Origin: Victivallales bacterium
GTDB taxonomy: Bacteria > Verrucomicrobiota > Lentisphaeria > Victivallales > JAUVCU01
Reading direction: 5' to 3'
DNA: 8,169 nucleotides
Assembly: GCA_029934175.1 (NCBI GenBank)
Contig: JAOZMT010000082.1
Location: 1-8,169, forward strand
The position numbers and the translations under genes are program-made. Below the pieces are notes generated by a model. The model did no database searches, was not told the DNA's origin, and was given only the letters and a program-made list of their open reading frames with translations. This document shows positions 1 to 5,886 of this stretch, one piece after another. The stretch's first letter is position 1. Every line of letters starts with the position of its first letter.

Positions 1-116
1 ATGTGGAATGCTATTTAGATTTTTTTGCTTTTATGCTTGAGATGGACTTTGTGAGGTCTGTATTAACATAAATTAACTCATTACACTAATTTTATTTTTC
101 ACCTAATTTTTTAACA

Positions 117-185
117 ATGAACGAAAAGATTACGACTCTTAAAAAAACTCTTCCTAATTATTCTGCTCTTAATTATTCTGCTTAA
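117..185 (+). other. 22-codon ORF containing an in-frame tandem duplication (doubtful)
   Basis: ATG at 117 to TAA at 183-185 would encode a 22-residue peptide ending in NYSALNYSA. The repeat in the peptide comes from the 15-base DNA duplication at 153-182, whose period is a multiple of three. There is no Shine-Dalgarno sequence in front of the ATG and no family is recognisable. It may be a chance ORF, a remnant of a lost gene or a leader peptide. I consider chance most likely and list it only because of the in-frame repeat. Confidence 0.12.
153..182. repeat. 15-base tandem direct repeat, two copies
   Basis: CCTAATTATTCTGCT (153-167) is followed directly by CTTAATTATTCTGCT (168-182). They are 14/15 identical, and the shared 13-base core is TAATTATTCTGCT. 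It lies in non-coding DNA about 270 bases before asrA. It looks like a slippage duplication, and no function is implied. Confidence 0.7.
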
Positions 186-236
186 CAAGAAAAATAATAA
201 TATTAAATTTTCAAAATAATTCTGTCAATCTTGAAA

Positions 237-252
237 ATCCTGTTATCCTGTC
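237..252. repeat. Short ATCCTGT(T/C) tandem inside a possible dispersed repeat
   Basis: ATCCTGTT (237-244) is followed immediately by ATCCTGTC (245-252), and CTGTC also occurs at 222-226. The wider stretch 223-260, read on the minus strand, has the look of the ACAGGATTAACAGGAT-type intergenic repeats I remember from many bacterial genomes. That resemblance is from memory and untested. Confidence 0.4.
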
Positions 253-440
253 TAAAAAATTATTGAATGGCGTTAAAAACAACACCAATATATCTTAATC
301 ATTGTATTTAAATTGTAAAATAAACAACTAAAAAAACTATATCTACTTGAAAAATTGAAATAAGATGTTAAGTTATTTTTTGTATATTGAAATAGTAAAC
401 ATTTCTAAGTATTGAAAATACCAATTTTAACAAATAAAAA

Positions 441-446
441 GGAGGT
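441..446 (+). promoter_or_regulatory. Ribosome binding site of asrA
   Basis: GGAGGT is a near-perfect Shine-Dalgarno sequence. It is followed by two adjacent in-frame ATGs, at 450 (3 bases after the motif) and 453 (6 bases after). The spacing favours 453 as the main initiation codon. A third in-frame ATG at 462 is too far away. Confidence 0.85.
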
Positions 447-449
447 TCG

Positions 450-1454
450 ATGATGAGTGTTATGGTTGAAGGTGGCAAGCTGGATAAAATTATATTAGGA
501 TTAAATTCTGAATATGATATTTATGCTCCAGTTTTAAAAGAAAAAAGAGGGCGCTTTTCTGATACAGATTTAATAAAATACGATAAAATTAGTTCTATAG
601 AAGAAATCGTATGGGATAAAAAAAGTACCTATTCTCCAAAAGAAATTATATTTCCTATAACTCAAAGACTATTTTATTTTACAGGAGATAAACAGACAGA
701 AGTTATTGATAATTCAAAGAAAACAATGATATTTCTACGAGCATGTGATATTAATGGTATATCAAGATTAGATGATATATTTTTGAAAAATGGCATAGAA
801 AAAGATGTTTATTATCAAAGATTAAGAGAAAAGGTCACATTTGTTTTAATGGAATGTTCTTCATCTTTCGATAACTGCTTTTGTGTGTCAATGAATACAA
901 ATAAAACAGATAATTATAGTATTGCAATGCGTAAAGATAAAGATCAATATTTAGTTGAGATTAAAGATGAAAAATATAATGATTTATTTAAAGATAAAGG
1001 CGGTAAGGTAGATTTTCAGCCACAATTTATTGAAGAAAATGCTATTAAGGTAACTACTCCTGATGTTGAAGAAATGCCACAAACTATTTATAACCATGAA
1101 ATGTGGGATGAATATAATGCACGATGTACTTCCTGCGGAAGATGTAATACAACTTGCATAGGTTGTTCATGTTTTACCTCTACAGATATAGCTTATGAAG
1201 AAAATGAAGAAGTAGGAGAAAGACGCAGATGTTGGTCTGGGTGTCAGGTAGATGGATACTCGAATATGGCAGGCGGGCATGAATTTAGGAAGACTAAAGC
1301 GTCAAGAATGAGATTTAAAACATTGCATAAAGTATATGATTTCAAAAAGAGATTTAATAAAAATATGTGTGTTGGTTGTGGACGGTGTGATGATAATTGT
1401 CCTGAATATATATCTTTTTCTAAATGTATTAACAAATTAACCGAAATAATTTAG
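450..1454 (+). CDS. asrA: Anaerobic sulfite reductase subunit A (AsrA), iron-sulfur electron-transfer subunit
   Basis: This is the cytoplasmic electron-carrier subunit of the AsrABC complex, which reduces sulfite to sulfide. The protein has 334 residues (333 if translation starts at 453), which is usual for the family. The C-terminal third carries two ferredoxin-like cysteine sets: C226-C229-C232-C236, and C307-C310-C313-C317 followed by Pro, each CxxCxxCxxxC and each able to hold a [4Fe-4S] cluster. Extra cysteines at 239, 241, 261 and 265 lie between them. The N-terminal part has the RACDINGISRLDDIF stretch (residues 97-111) and CFC at 143-145. Both recall the beta (iron-sulfur) subunits of sulfhydrogenases, which are known relatives of AsrA. 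It is first in the operon, 9 bases before asrB, and presumably passes electrons from AsrB toward AsrC. Identification is firm; the cluster count is inferred from the motifs. Confidence 0.96.
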   Translation: MMSVMVEGGKLDKIILGLNSEYDIYAPVLKEKRGRFSDTDLIKYDKISSIEEIVWDKKSTYSPKEIIFPITQRLFYFTGDKQTEVIDNSKKTMIFLRACDINGISRLDDIFLKNGIEKDVYYQRLREKVTFVLMECSSSFDNCFCVSMNTNKTDNYSIAMRKDKDQYLVEIKDEKYNDLFKDKGGKVDFQPQFIEENAIKVTTPDVEEMPQTIYNHEMWDEYNARCTSCGRCNTTCIGCSCFTSTDIAYEENEEVGERRRCWSGCQVDGYSNMAGGHEFRKTKASRMRFKTLHKVYDFKKRFNKNMCVGCGRCDDNCPEYISFSKCINKLTEII

Positions 1455-1457
1455 GAG
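1453..1457 (+). promoter_or_regulatory. asrB ribosome binding site overlapping the asrA stop codon
   Basis: AGGAG begins inside the TAG stop of asrA (1452-1454) and ends 6 bases before the asrB ATG at 1464. A ribosome terminating on asrA would sit on the asrB initiation region, so the two are likely translationally linked. This would suit fixed stoichiometry of the A and B subunits. Confidence 0.8.
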
Positions 1458-1463
1458 ATAAAA

Positions 1464-2261
1464 ATGAGTAAAAACCCTTTTGATTTTGAAAAATGTGAAA
1501 TTCTAGCAATAGATATACTTACAGATATTGAGTTTACCTTTAGAATTGCAACAAGTATAACTCCCAACCACGGGCAGTTTTGTCAAGTATCTATACCTAA
1601 AGTTGGAGAAGCACCTATTTCAGTAAGTGGTGCTGGAGAAGGTTGGATTGAACTAACAATTAGAAGCGTGGGAATATTAACAAAGAAAATTTTTGAGCTT
1701 AAAATTGGAGACTTTTTATATATTCGTGGTCCTTATGGAAACGGATTTGATTTGGATATCCTAAAAGATCACCATGTTGTTATTGCAGGTGGAGGATCAG
1801 GAGTTGCTCCTGTTAGAACTTTAATAAATTATCTTTATAATAATGAAAACTATGCAAGTAGTGTTGATTTAATGTTTGGATTTAAAACTCCAAAAGATAT
1901 TTTATTTAAAGATGAGTTAGAAAAGTGGGGCGATAAATTCAATACAATTATCACGGTAGATGATGCTTGTGGGGTTGATGATGGAGTTTGTGAAGGTTTA
2001 ATAACAAAGTATGTAAAAGATATTAAATTATCAGAGTTTTCAAAGATGAAAGTTATTATTGTAGGACCACCATTAATGATGAAGTTTACAGCATTAGAAT
2101 TTATGAAATATGGAGTTAATAAAGATAATATTATTGTATCATTTGAAAGAAATATGTCGTGTGGATTAGGTAAATGTGGACATTGTAAAATTGATGAAAA
2201 ATATGTTTGCCTTGATGGACCAATTTTTAGCTATGATGTTGCAGAAAAATTAATAGATTAA
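1464..2261 (+). CDS. asrB: Anaerobic sulfite reductase subunit B (AsrB), FAD/NAD(P)H reductase subunit
   Basis: This subunit takes electrons from NAD(P)H through FAD and a [2Fe-2S] cluster and feeds them to the sulfite reductase complex in the cytoplasm. It has 265 residues and the layout of ferredoxin-NADP reductase relatives such as AsrB and dihydroorotate dehydrogenase electron-transfer subunits. An N-terminal flavin-binding barrel (about 1-100) carries PISVSGAG at 51-58 and GPYGNGF at 89-95. A nucleotide-binding domain has GGGSGVAPVR at 109-118 and GPPLMMKF at 201-208. At the C-terminus lies the [2Fe-2S] set C233-C238-C241-C249 (Cx4Cx2Cx7C). The position between asrA and asrC separates it from PyrK-type paralogues. 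The start is set by AGGAG 6 bases upstream. There is no sign of truncation. Confidence 0.96.
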   Translation: MSKNPFDFEKCEILAIDILTDIEFTFRIATSITPNHGQFCQVSIPKVGEAPISVSGAGEGWIELTIRSVGILTKKIFELKIGDFLYIRGPYGNGFDLDILKDHHVVIAGGGSGVAPVRTLINYLYNNENYASSVDLMFGFKTPKDILFKDELEKWGDKFNTIITVDDACGVDDGVCEGLITKYVKDIKLSEFSKMKVIIVGPPLMMKFTALEFMKYGVNKDNIIVSFERNMSCGLGKCGHCKIDEKYVCLDGPIFSYDVAEKLID

Positions 2262-2264
2262 TAT

Positions 2265-2273
2265 AAGGAGGAT
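2265..2273 (+). promoter_or_regulatory. Strong ribosome binding site of asrC
   Basis: AAGGAGGAT lies in the 15-base asrB-asrC gap. Five bases separate the GGAGG core from the ATG at 2277. It is the longest Shine-Dalgarno match in the window and would support high translation of the catalytic subunit. Confidence 0.85.
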
Positions 2274-2276
2274 ATT

Positions 2277-3272
2277 ATGAGTATAGATATGAATGTGAAA
2301 AAGTTGACAAAGAATGCTTATAGAGTTACAAAGCATCGTGGGAAGACAGCGTTAAGAATAAGAGTTCCTGGAGGTCATTTGAAGGTTGAATTTTTGCCTT
2401 TAATTCAAAAAATAGCAGAAAAGTATGGAAATGGTAGTGTTCATTTAACAACACGACAAGGATTTGAAATACCTGATATTTCTTTTTCAAAAGTAGATGA
2501 AGTTAATAAGTTAATTGAACCTATTTTACAAGGAATGGAAATTGAAAATGGAGTTCAAATAAAAAAAACAGATGAGGGATATCCAGCAGCTGGAACAAGA
2601 AATGTTGCTTCATGCATCGGTAATAGAGTTTGCCCATTTGCAAACTTTGATACAACTAGCTTGGCTCTTAAAATTGAGAAAAATATTTATCCGAATAACT
2701 ATCATGTAAAAATAGCGATTACAGGTTGTCCTAACGACTGTATCAAAGCTCACATGCAAGATATAGGAATTATAGGAACAGCTATGCCTGAATATGATAT
2801 TGATAGATGTATTGATTGTCAAGCATGTCTGAAAAATTGTAAAAGTAGAGTAACTGGAGCAATATCATCTAAAAATGGAAAAGTTGTTCGTGATGAAAGA
2901 AGATGTATTGGTTGTGGAGAATGTGTAGGTAAATGTCCGACATCTGCTTGGACTAGAAATCCTAAAAAATATTATCGCTTAATTATTATGGGTAGAACAG
3001 GGAAAAAGAATCCACGCATAGCTCGCACATTTATGGAATGGATTGACGAAAAAACGGTTTTAGCTGTTATTATGAATACCTATAAGTTTGTAGAAAAGCA
3101 TATAGATACAACTTTACCTAAAGAACATATTGGTTATATTGTTGATCGTGTAGGTTTTCCAGAATATCGCCGTATGGCTTTAGAAGGTATTGTATTACCA
3201 CCTGAAGCTAAAGTAGCAAAACAAATAACTTGGGGTGGATATCAATACGAAAAAGACACTTTCATAAAATAG
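2277..3272 (+). CDS. asrC: Anaerobic sulfite reductase subunit C (AsrC), siroheme catalytic subunit
   Basis: This is the catalytic subunit for six-electron reduction of sulfite to sulfide. The protein has 331 residues. It has the nitrite/sulfite reductase fold signatures: RIRVPGGHL at 27-35, and HLTTRQGFEI at 56-65, the usual siroheme-contacting Arg region (R60). The siroheme/[4Fe-4S] ligand set is C113 and C119 (Cx5C) plus C151 and C155 (TGCPNDC, Cx3C). Inserted after this is a two-cluster ferredoxin domain, C178-C181-C184-C188 and C210-C213-C216-C220 followed by Pro, which is typical of AsrC and dissimilatory-type enzymes and would receive electrons from AsrA. All ligand residues are present, so the enzyme looks active. 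No siroheme synthesis gene lies in this window, so the cofactor must come from elsewhere in the genome. Translation begins at the ATG after AAGGAGG. Confidence 0.97.
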   Translation: MSIDMNVKKLTKNAYRVTKHRGKTALRIRVPGGHLKVEFLPLIQKIAEKYGNGSVHLTTRQGFEIPDISFSKVDEVNKLIEPILQGMEIENGVQIKKTDEGYPAAGTRNVASCIGNRVCPFANFDTTSLALKIEKNIYPNNYHVKIAITGCPNDCIKAHMQDIGIIGTAMPEYDIDRCIDCQACLKNCKSRVTGAISSKNGKVVRDERRCIGCGECVGKCPTSAWTRNPKKYYRLIIMGRTGKKNPRIARTFMEWIDEKTVLAVIMNTYKFVEKHIDTTLPKEHIGYIVDRVGFPEYRRMALEGIVLPPEAKVAKQITWGGYQYEKDTFIK

Positions 3273-3309
3273 AAAATAATTAATAAAAAATATCAAATTA
3301 GGAGAGAAA

Positions 3310-4074
3310 ATGTATTTAGAAACAGTAAAAAACATGGCTTCTTTAGCCAAGAAAAAAGTTGAATTTTTAGAAAGTTCATTGTTGGGGTATTTAACAGCGT
3401 CAGCACTGGCTGGTGTTTATGTCGGATTAGGAATTGTATTGATTTTTATACTTGGAGGCTCTATTGGAGCAGTGCCATATAGAGGACTTGTTATGGGGGT
3501 ATCTTTCGGGATAGCATTGACATTAGTTGTTTTTGCAGGTTCTGAACTTTTTACAGGAAACAATATGATAATGACACTAGGGGTATTAAACAAAGAAGTT
3601 AAAATTATTCAACTTCTAAAAGTTTGGTGTTGTTCTTGGATAGGAAATTTAATTGGCTCATTATTCTTAGCATATTTAGTTGTAAATGCAGGATTAGGAG
3701 ATGCAGTTGTAGAGTTTATAGGAAAGGTTGCAGCTAAAAAAATGAATATGCCTATCTCAAATCTATTTTTCAAAGGTATTCTTTGTAATTGGCTAGTGTG
3801 TTTAGCTTTATGGACATCTGCACGAGCCAAAAGTGATTCTGCTAAATGTATTTTGATTTTTTGGTGCTTGTTTGCATTTATCGCAAGTGGATATGAACAT
3901 AGTATTGCAAATATGACTATATTTGGTTTATCATTATTTAGTGAGCATAGTGAATTGGTAACTTGGGGGGGGTTTGGATATAATATGCTTTGGGTTACTC
4001 TAGGAAATATCATTGGAGGCGGTTTCTTTGTAGGAGGTCTTTATCATTTTGCTAGTAAAAATAATAAAGCATAA
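3310..4074 (+). CDS. FNT-family anion channel, probable hydrosulfide (HS-) channel of the asr operon
   Basis: This inner-membrane protein of the formate/nitrite transporter family has 254 residues. It has about six membrane segments (roughly 26-48, 58-80, 104-126, 152-171, 178-205 and 222-246), the broken-helix motif ELFTGNNM (79-86), GILCNWLVCLALW (156-168), and the family signature GYEHSIANM (194-202) with the central pore His at 197. By motif position, K144 and T82 match the conserved pore Lys and Thr of FocA-type channels. The cytosolic N-terminus (1-25) is amphipathic and lysine-rich. A paralogue encoded next to asrABC in Clostridioides difficile was shown to be a hydrosulfide channel (HSC). 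The same position here, 37 bases after asrC and before the shared terminator, suggests HS- export and possibly sulfite entry. Formate or nitrite transport cannot be ruled out from sequence. An 8-G run (3965-3972) within codons 219-221 is odd for this AT-rich gene. AGGAG at 3300-3304 sets the start. Confidence 0.9.
   Translation: MYLETVKNMASLAKKKVEFLESSLLGYLTASALAGVYVGLGIVLIFILGGSIGAVPYRGLVMGVSFGIALTLVVFAGSELFTGNNMIMTLGVLNKEVKIIQLLKVWCCSWIGNLIGSLFLAYLVVNAGLGDAVVEFIGKVAAKKMNMPISNLFFKGILCNWLVCLALWTSARAKSDSAKCILIFWCLFAFIASGYEHSIANMTIFGLSLFSEHSELVTWGGFGYNMLWVTLGNIIGGGFFVGGLYHFASKNNKA
3965..3972 (+). repeat. Eight-G homopolymer inside the FNT channel gene
   Basis: Eight consecutive Gs span codons 219-221 (W-G-G), just before the last membrane segment. 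One added G leads to a TAA after residue 224. One lost G leads to a TAG after residue 230. Either event removes the last membrane helix. As read, the gene is in the ON frame. See the matching finding. Confidence 0.9.
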
Positions 4075-4104
4075 TTATTGCTGAAAATATTCTAAAAAAA
4101 TAAT

Positions 4105-4124
4105 ACCCTGTATCCGTATGGGGT
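4105..4124 (+). other. Hairpin with UCCG tetraloop downstream of the channel gene
   Basis: ACCCTGTA (4105-4112) pairs with TATGGGGT (4117-4124) over eight positions, two of them G-U wobbles. The four-base loop TCCG (UCCG in RNA) is of the stable UNCG type. No T-run follows, so it is not a terminator by itself. It lies 13 bases before the true terminator stem and may protect the 3' end of the asr mRNA. That role is an inference. Confidence 0.5.
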
Positions 4125-4137
4125 TGTTGATTTACTT

Positions 4138-4173
4138 GGAGCGTTGTCCATCTCGGAGGCGCTCCTTTTTTTT
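4138..4173 (+). terminator. Intrinsic terminator of the asr operon
   Basis: GGAGCG (4138-4143) pairs with CGCTCC (4160-4165). The stem continues inward through two T-G wobbles and TCC (4147-4149) with GGA (4155-4157), leaving a five-base loop. Eight Ts (4166-4173) follow directly. This is a classic rho-independent terminator, 63 bases after the channel stop codon. It separates the asr unit from guaB. The opposite strand lacks a T-run, so it acts in one direction. Confidence 0.93.
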
Positions 4174-4311
4174 AATCTTCTAATTTCATGCGCTAGGAGT
4201 TCTTTAATTCTTCTTTTATAATTTGATTTTTAAATTATAATTTATCTTCTTCCCCTGATTCATTCTCTTTATTATGAAAATATTTCTTATTATTTTTTAA
4301 AAACACTAGAC

Positions 4312-4340
4312 TTTTCAGGTGCTTTGAAGTATATTATAAT
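4312..4340 (+). promoter_or_regulatory. Sigma-70-type promoter of guaB-pepF
   Basis: TTTTCA at 4312-4317 (4 of 6 to consensus) and a perfect TATAAT at 4335-4340 are separated by 17 bases. Transcription would start near 4347, giving a leader of about 35 bases with AGGAG at 4371-4375, 6 bases before the guaB ATG. The leader is too short for a riboswitch. Confidence 0.7.
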
Positions 4341-4346
4341 ATACTT
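4327..4346. promoter_or_regulatory. Perfect 20-bp palindrome covering the guaB -10 box (possible operator)
   Basis: The half-site AAGTATATTA (4327-4336) is followed directly by its exact reverse complement TAATATACTT (4337-4346). The palindrome encloses the TATAAT box and reaches the expected start point. A dimeric repressor bound here would block RNA polymerase. AT-rich DNA gives palindromes more readily by chance, and I do not recognise the regulator. Confidence 0.45.
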
Positions 4347-4381
4347 TTTTATATAAAAATTAAAACATCTAGGAGATTATT

Positions 4382-5884
4382 ATGAATAATAAATTTATGC
4401 AAGACTTTATGAACAATTTTCAATATGACGGATTAACATTTGACGATGTTTCATTAGTAACACAATATTCTGATTTTTTGCCAGATGAAACAAGTTTATC
4501 TACAAACATTACAAAAAATGTAAAATTAAATATGCCGTTCGCAAGTGCAGCGATGGATACAGTTACTGAAAGTGAAATGGCAATAGCAATGGCATGTTTA
4601 GGTGGAATAGGTGTAATTCATAAAAATTTATCAGTTGAAGAACAGGCTGCAAAAGTAGCAAAAGTAAAACATTATTTAAATGGTGTTATCAAAAAACCTG
4701 TTACATTTAATCCAAATATGACTCTTGGAGAAGTTAATGCTATAAAAGAGAAAGAAAATATAGATTTTTCTGGATTTCCTATTGTAGATGAAAATGGTAT
4801 TCTTGTTGGGATTTTGACTGCAAGAGATGTTAAGTTTGCTACAAGCCAAAGTAATAAAATATCTGAAATAATGACAAGAAATTTAATCACTGCTCCAGAA
4901 GGAACATTGTTACAAGAAGCGTTTGATATTATGTCAAAACATCGTGTTGGTAAATTACCAACAGTTGATAGTGAAGGCAAATTATCAAGATTATATAGTT
5001 TTTTAGATGTGAAAACCTTAATTGATAATGACAAACCTAATTATAATAGGGATTCGGAACATAGATTAATCGCAGCTGCAGCAATTGGACCTTACGATGA
5101 AGAAAGAGCTGCTGCACTAATCGCAAAAGATGTTGATGTTTTAGTTGTAGATACTGCTCATGGTCATTCTAAAGGTGTTATTGAAACTGTTAAAATTTTA
5201 AAAGATAAATATGGAGATAAAGTAGATATTTTAGCTGGTAATATTGCAACAGGTGAAGCTGCAAAAGAATTATTAGATGCTGGAGCAGATGGTGTTAAGG
5301 TTGGTATTGGTCCAGGCTCAATTTGCACAACTCGCGTAGTTGCAGGTGTTGGAATTCCTCAAATTACAGCAATTCATAATGCAAAAAAATTAATTGGAGA
5401 TGAAATACCAATCATTGCAGATGGAGGCATTCAACAATCTGGAGATATTGCAAAAGCTATTGCAGCTGGAGCATCTTGTGTAATGATGGGGTCTGTTCTT
5501 GCTGGAACAGAAGAAAGTCCTGGAAGAAAAATATATCATCAAGGTAGAAAATTTGTTGTTTATCGTGGTATGGGAAGTTTAGAGGCGATGGAAGAGGCTA
5601 AGGGAAGTAGAGAACGATATGGTCAAAAAGATGAAGAAAATTCTAATAAACTTGTTCCGCAAGGAATTGAAGGTTTAATCCCATTCAAAGGTCCAGTTGA
5701 AGATGTTATTCATCAATATGCTGGAGGTTTAAAATATTCTTTAGGATATTGTGGAACAAAAACAATACAAGAACTTAAAGAGCGAGCTAAATTCATAAAA
5801 GTATCAGGAGCAGGACTTAAAGAGGCTCATCCACATGATATTCAAATCGTAAATGATGCTCCTAATTATACAGCAGGTAACTAA
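4382..5884 (+). CDS. guaB: IMP dehydrogenase
   Basis: The enzyme converts IMP to XMP with NAD+, the committed step of guanine nucleotide synthesis, in the cytoplasm. The protein is 500 residues, full length for bacterial IMPDH. The barrel starts with GLTFDDVSL (17-25). A tandem CBS pair is inserted at about 104-220 (EIMTRNLIT at 162-170 begins the second CBS). The barrel then resumes with the catalytic loop GPGSICTT (310-317), nucleophile C315. Further motifs are ADGGI (346-350), MMGSVLAGTEESPG (368-381) and YRGMGS (394-399). The mobile flap carries the Arg-Tyr pair R412-Y413. The C-terminal GLKEAHPHDIQIV segment is complete. All active-site residues are present. It has its own promoter after the asr terminator and shares one base with pepF. 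The start follows AGGAG by 6 bases. GMP reductase is excluded by the CBS pair and the flap. Confidence 0.98.
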   Translation: MNNKFMQDFMNNFQYDGLTFDDVSLVTQYSDFLPDETSLSTNITKNVKLNMPFASAAMDTVTESEMAIAMACLGGIGVIHKNLSVEEQAAKVAKVKHYLNGVIKKPVTFNPNMTLGEVNAIKEKENIDFSGFPIVDENGILVGILTARDVKFATSQSNKISEIMTRNLITAPEGTLLQEAFDIMSKHRVGKLPTVDSEGKLSRLYSFLDVKTLIDNDKPNYNRDSEHRLIAAAAIGPYDEERAAALIAKDVDVLVVDTAHGHSKGVIETVKILKDKYGDKVDILAGNIATGEAAKELLDAGADGVKVGIGPGSICTTRVVAGVGIPQITAIHNAKKLIGDEIPIIADGGIQQSGDIAKAIAAGASCVMMGSVLAGTEESPGRKIYHQGRKFVVYRGMGSLEAMEEAKGSRERYGQKDEENSNKLVPQGIEGLIPFKGPVEDVIHQYAGGLKYSLGYCGTKTIQELKERAKFIKVSGAGLKEAHPHDIQIVNDAPNYTAGN

Positions 5885-5886
5885 TG
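5875..5886 (+). promoter_or_regulatory. guaB/pepF stop-start overlap (TAATG) with weak ribosome binding site
   Basis: The guaB TAA (5882-5884) and the pepF ATG (5884-5886) share the central A. The only Shine-Dalgarno match is AGGT at 5875-5878, much weaker than at the other genes here. This suggests that pepF translation depends on ribosomes finishing guaB. Confidence 0.7.

Larger units (their letters stand above)
1..449. other. Gene-free left flank upstream of asrA
   Basis: This AT-rich stretch has no ORF longer than about 22 codons on the plus strand and nothing convincing on the minus strand. It holds a 15-base tandem duplication (153-182) and a short ATCCTGT(T/C) tandem (237-252). The asr promoter must lie here or further left, but I could not assign one. 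TATATT at 383-388 is a fair -10 box without a -35 box at 16-18 bases. TTGAAA occurs at 347-352, 355-360 and 387-392 without a good -10 partner. A small inverted repeat, GAAAT (389-393) and ATTTC (401-405), lies close to the gene and could be an operator, but the arms are too short to rely on. Confidence 0.6.
4075..4381. other. Intergenic region between the asr and guaB units
   Basis: The 307 bases contain, in order, a small hairpin (4105-4124), the intrinsic terminator of the asr unit (4138-4173), an AT-only inverted repeat (TTATAATTT 4216-4224 with AAATTATAA 4232-4240, 7-base loop), and the guaB promoter with its palindrome and ribosome binding site. No ORF is supported on either strand. Confidence 0.75.

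Noticed and set aside
269..286. GGCGTT/AACACC small inverted repeat as a minus-strand terminator
   Set aside because: It has only six pairs with one mismatch or wobble, no T-run directly behind it, and no upstream minus-strand gene in view.
2561..2568. Run of eight As in asrC as a slippage site
   Set aside because: A-runs from Lys-Lys codons are common in AT-rich genes, and the reading frame is intact, so unlike the G-run it is not surprising.
3609..4013. 134-codon minus-strand ORF opposite the FNT channel gene
   Set aside because: It lies wholly antisense to a well-supported membrane protein gene and shows no family motif. The codons mirror the plus-strand gene.
4347..4381. Purine riboswitch in the guaB leader
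   Set aside because: The leader after the predicted start point is about 35 bases, too short for any known purine riboswitch aptamer.
4672..5034. 120-codon minus-strand ORF opposite guaB
   Set aside because: It is antisense to the conserved CBS region of IMP dehydrogenase and has no recognisable domain.
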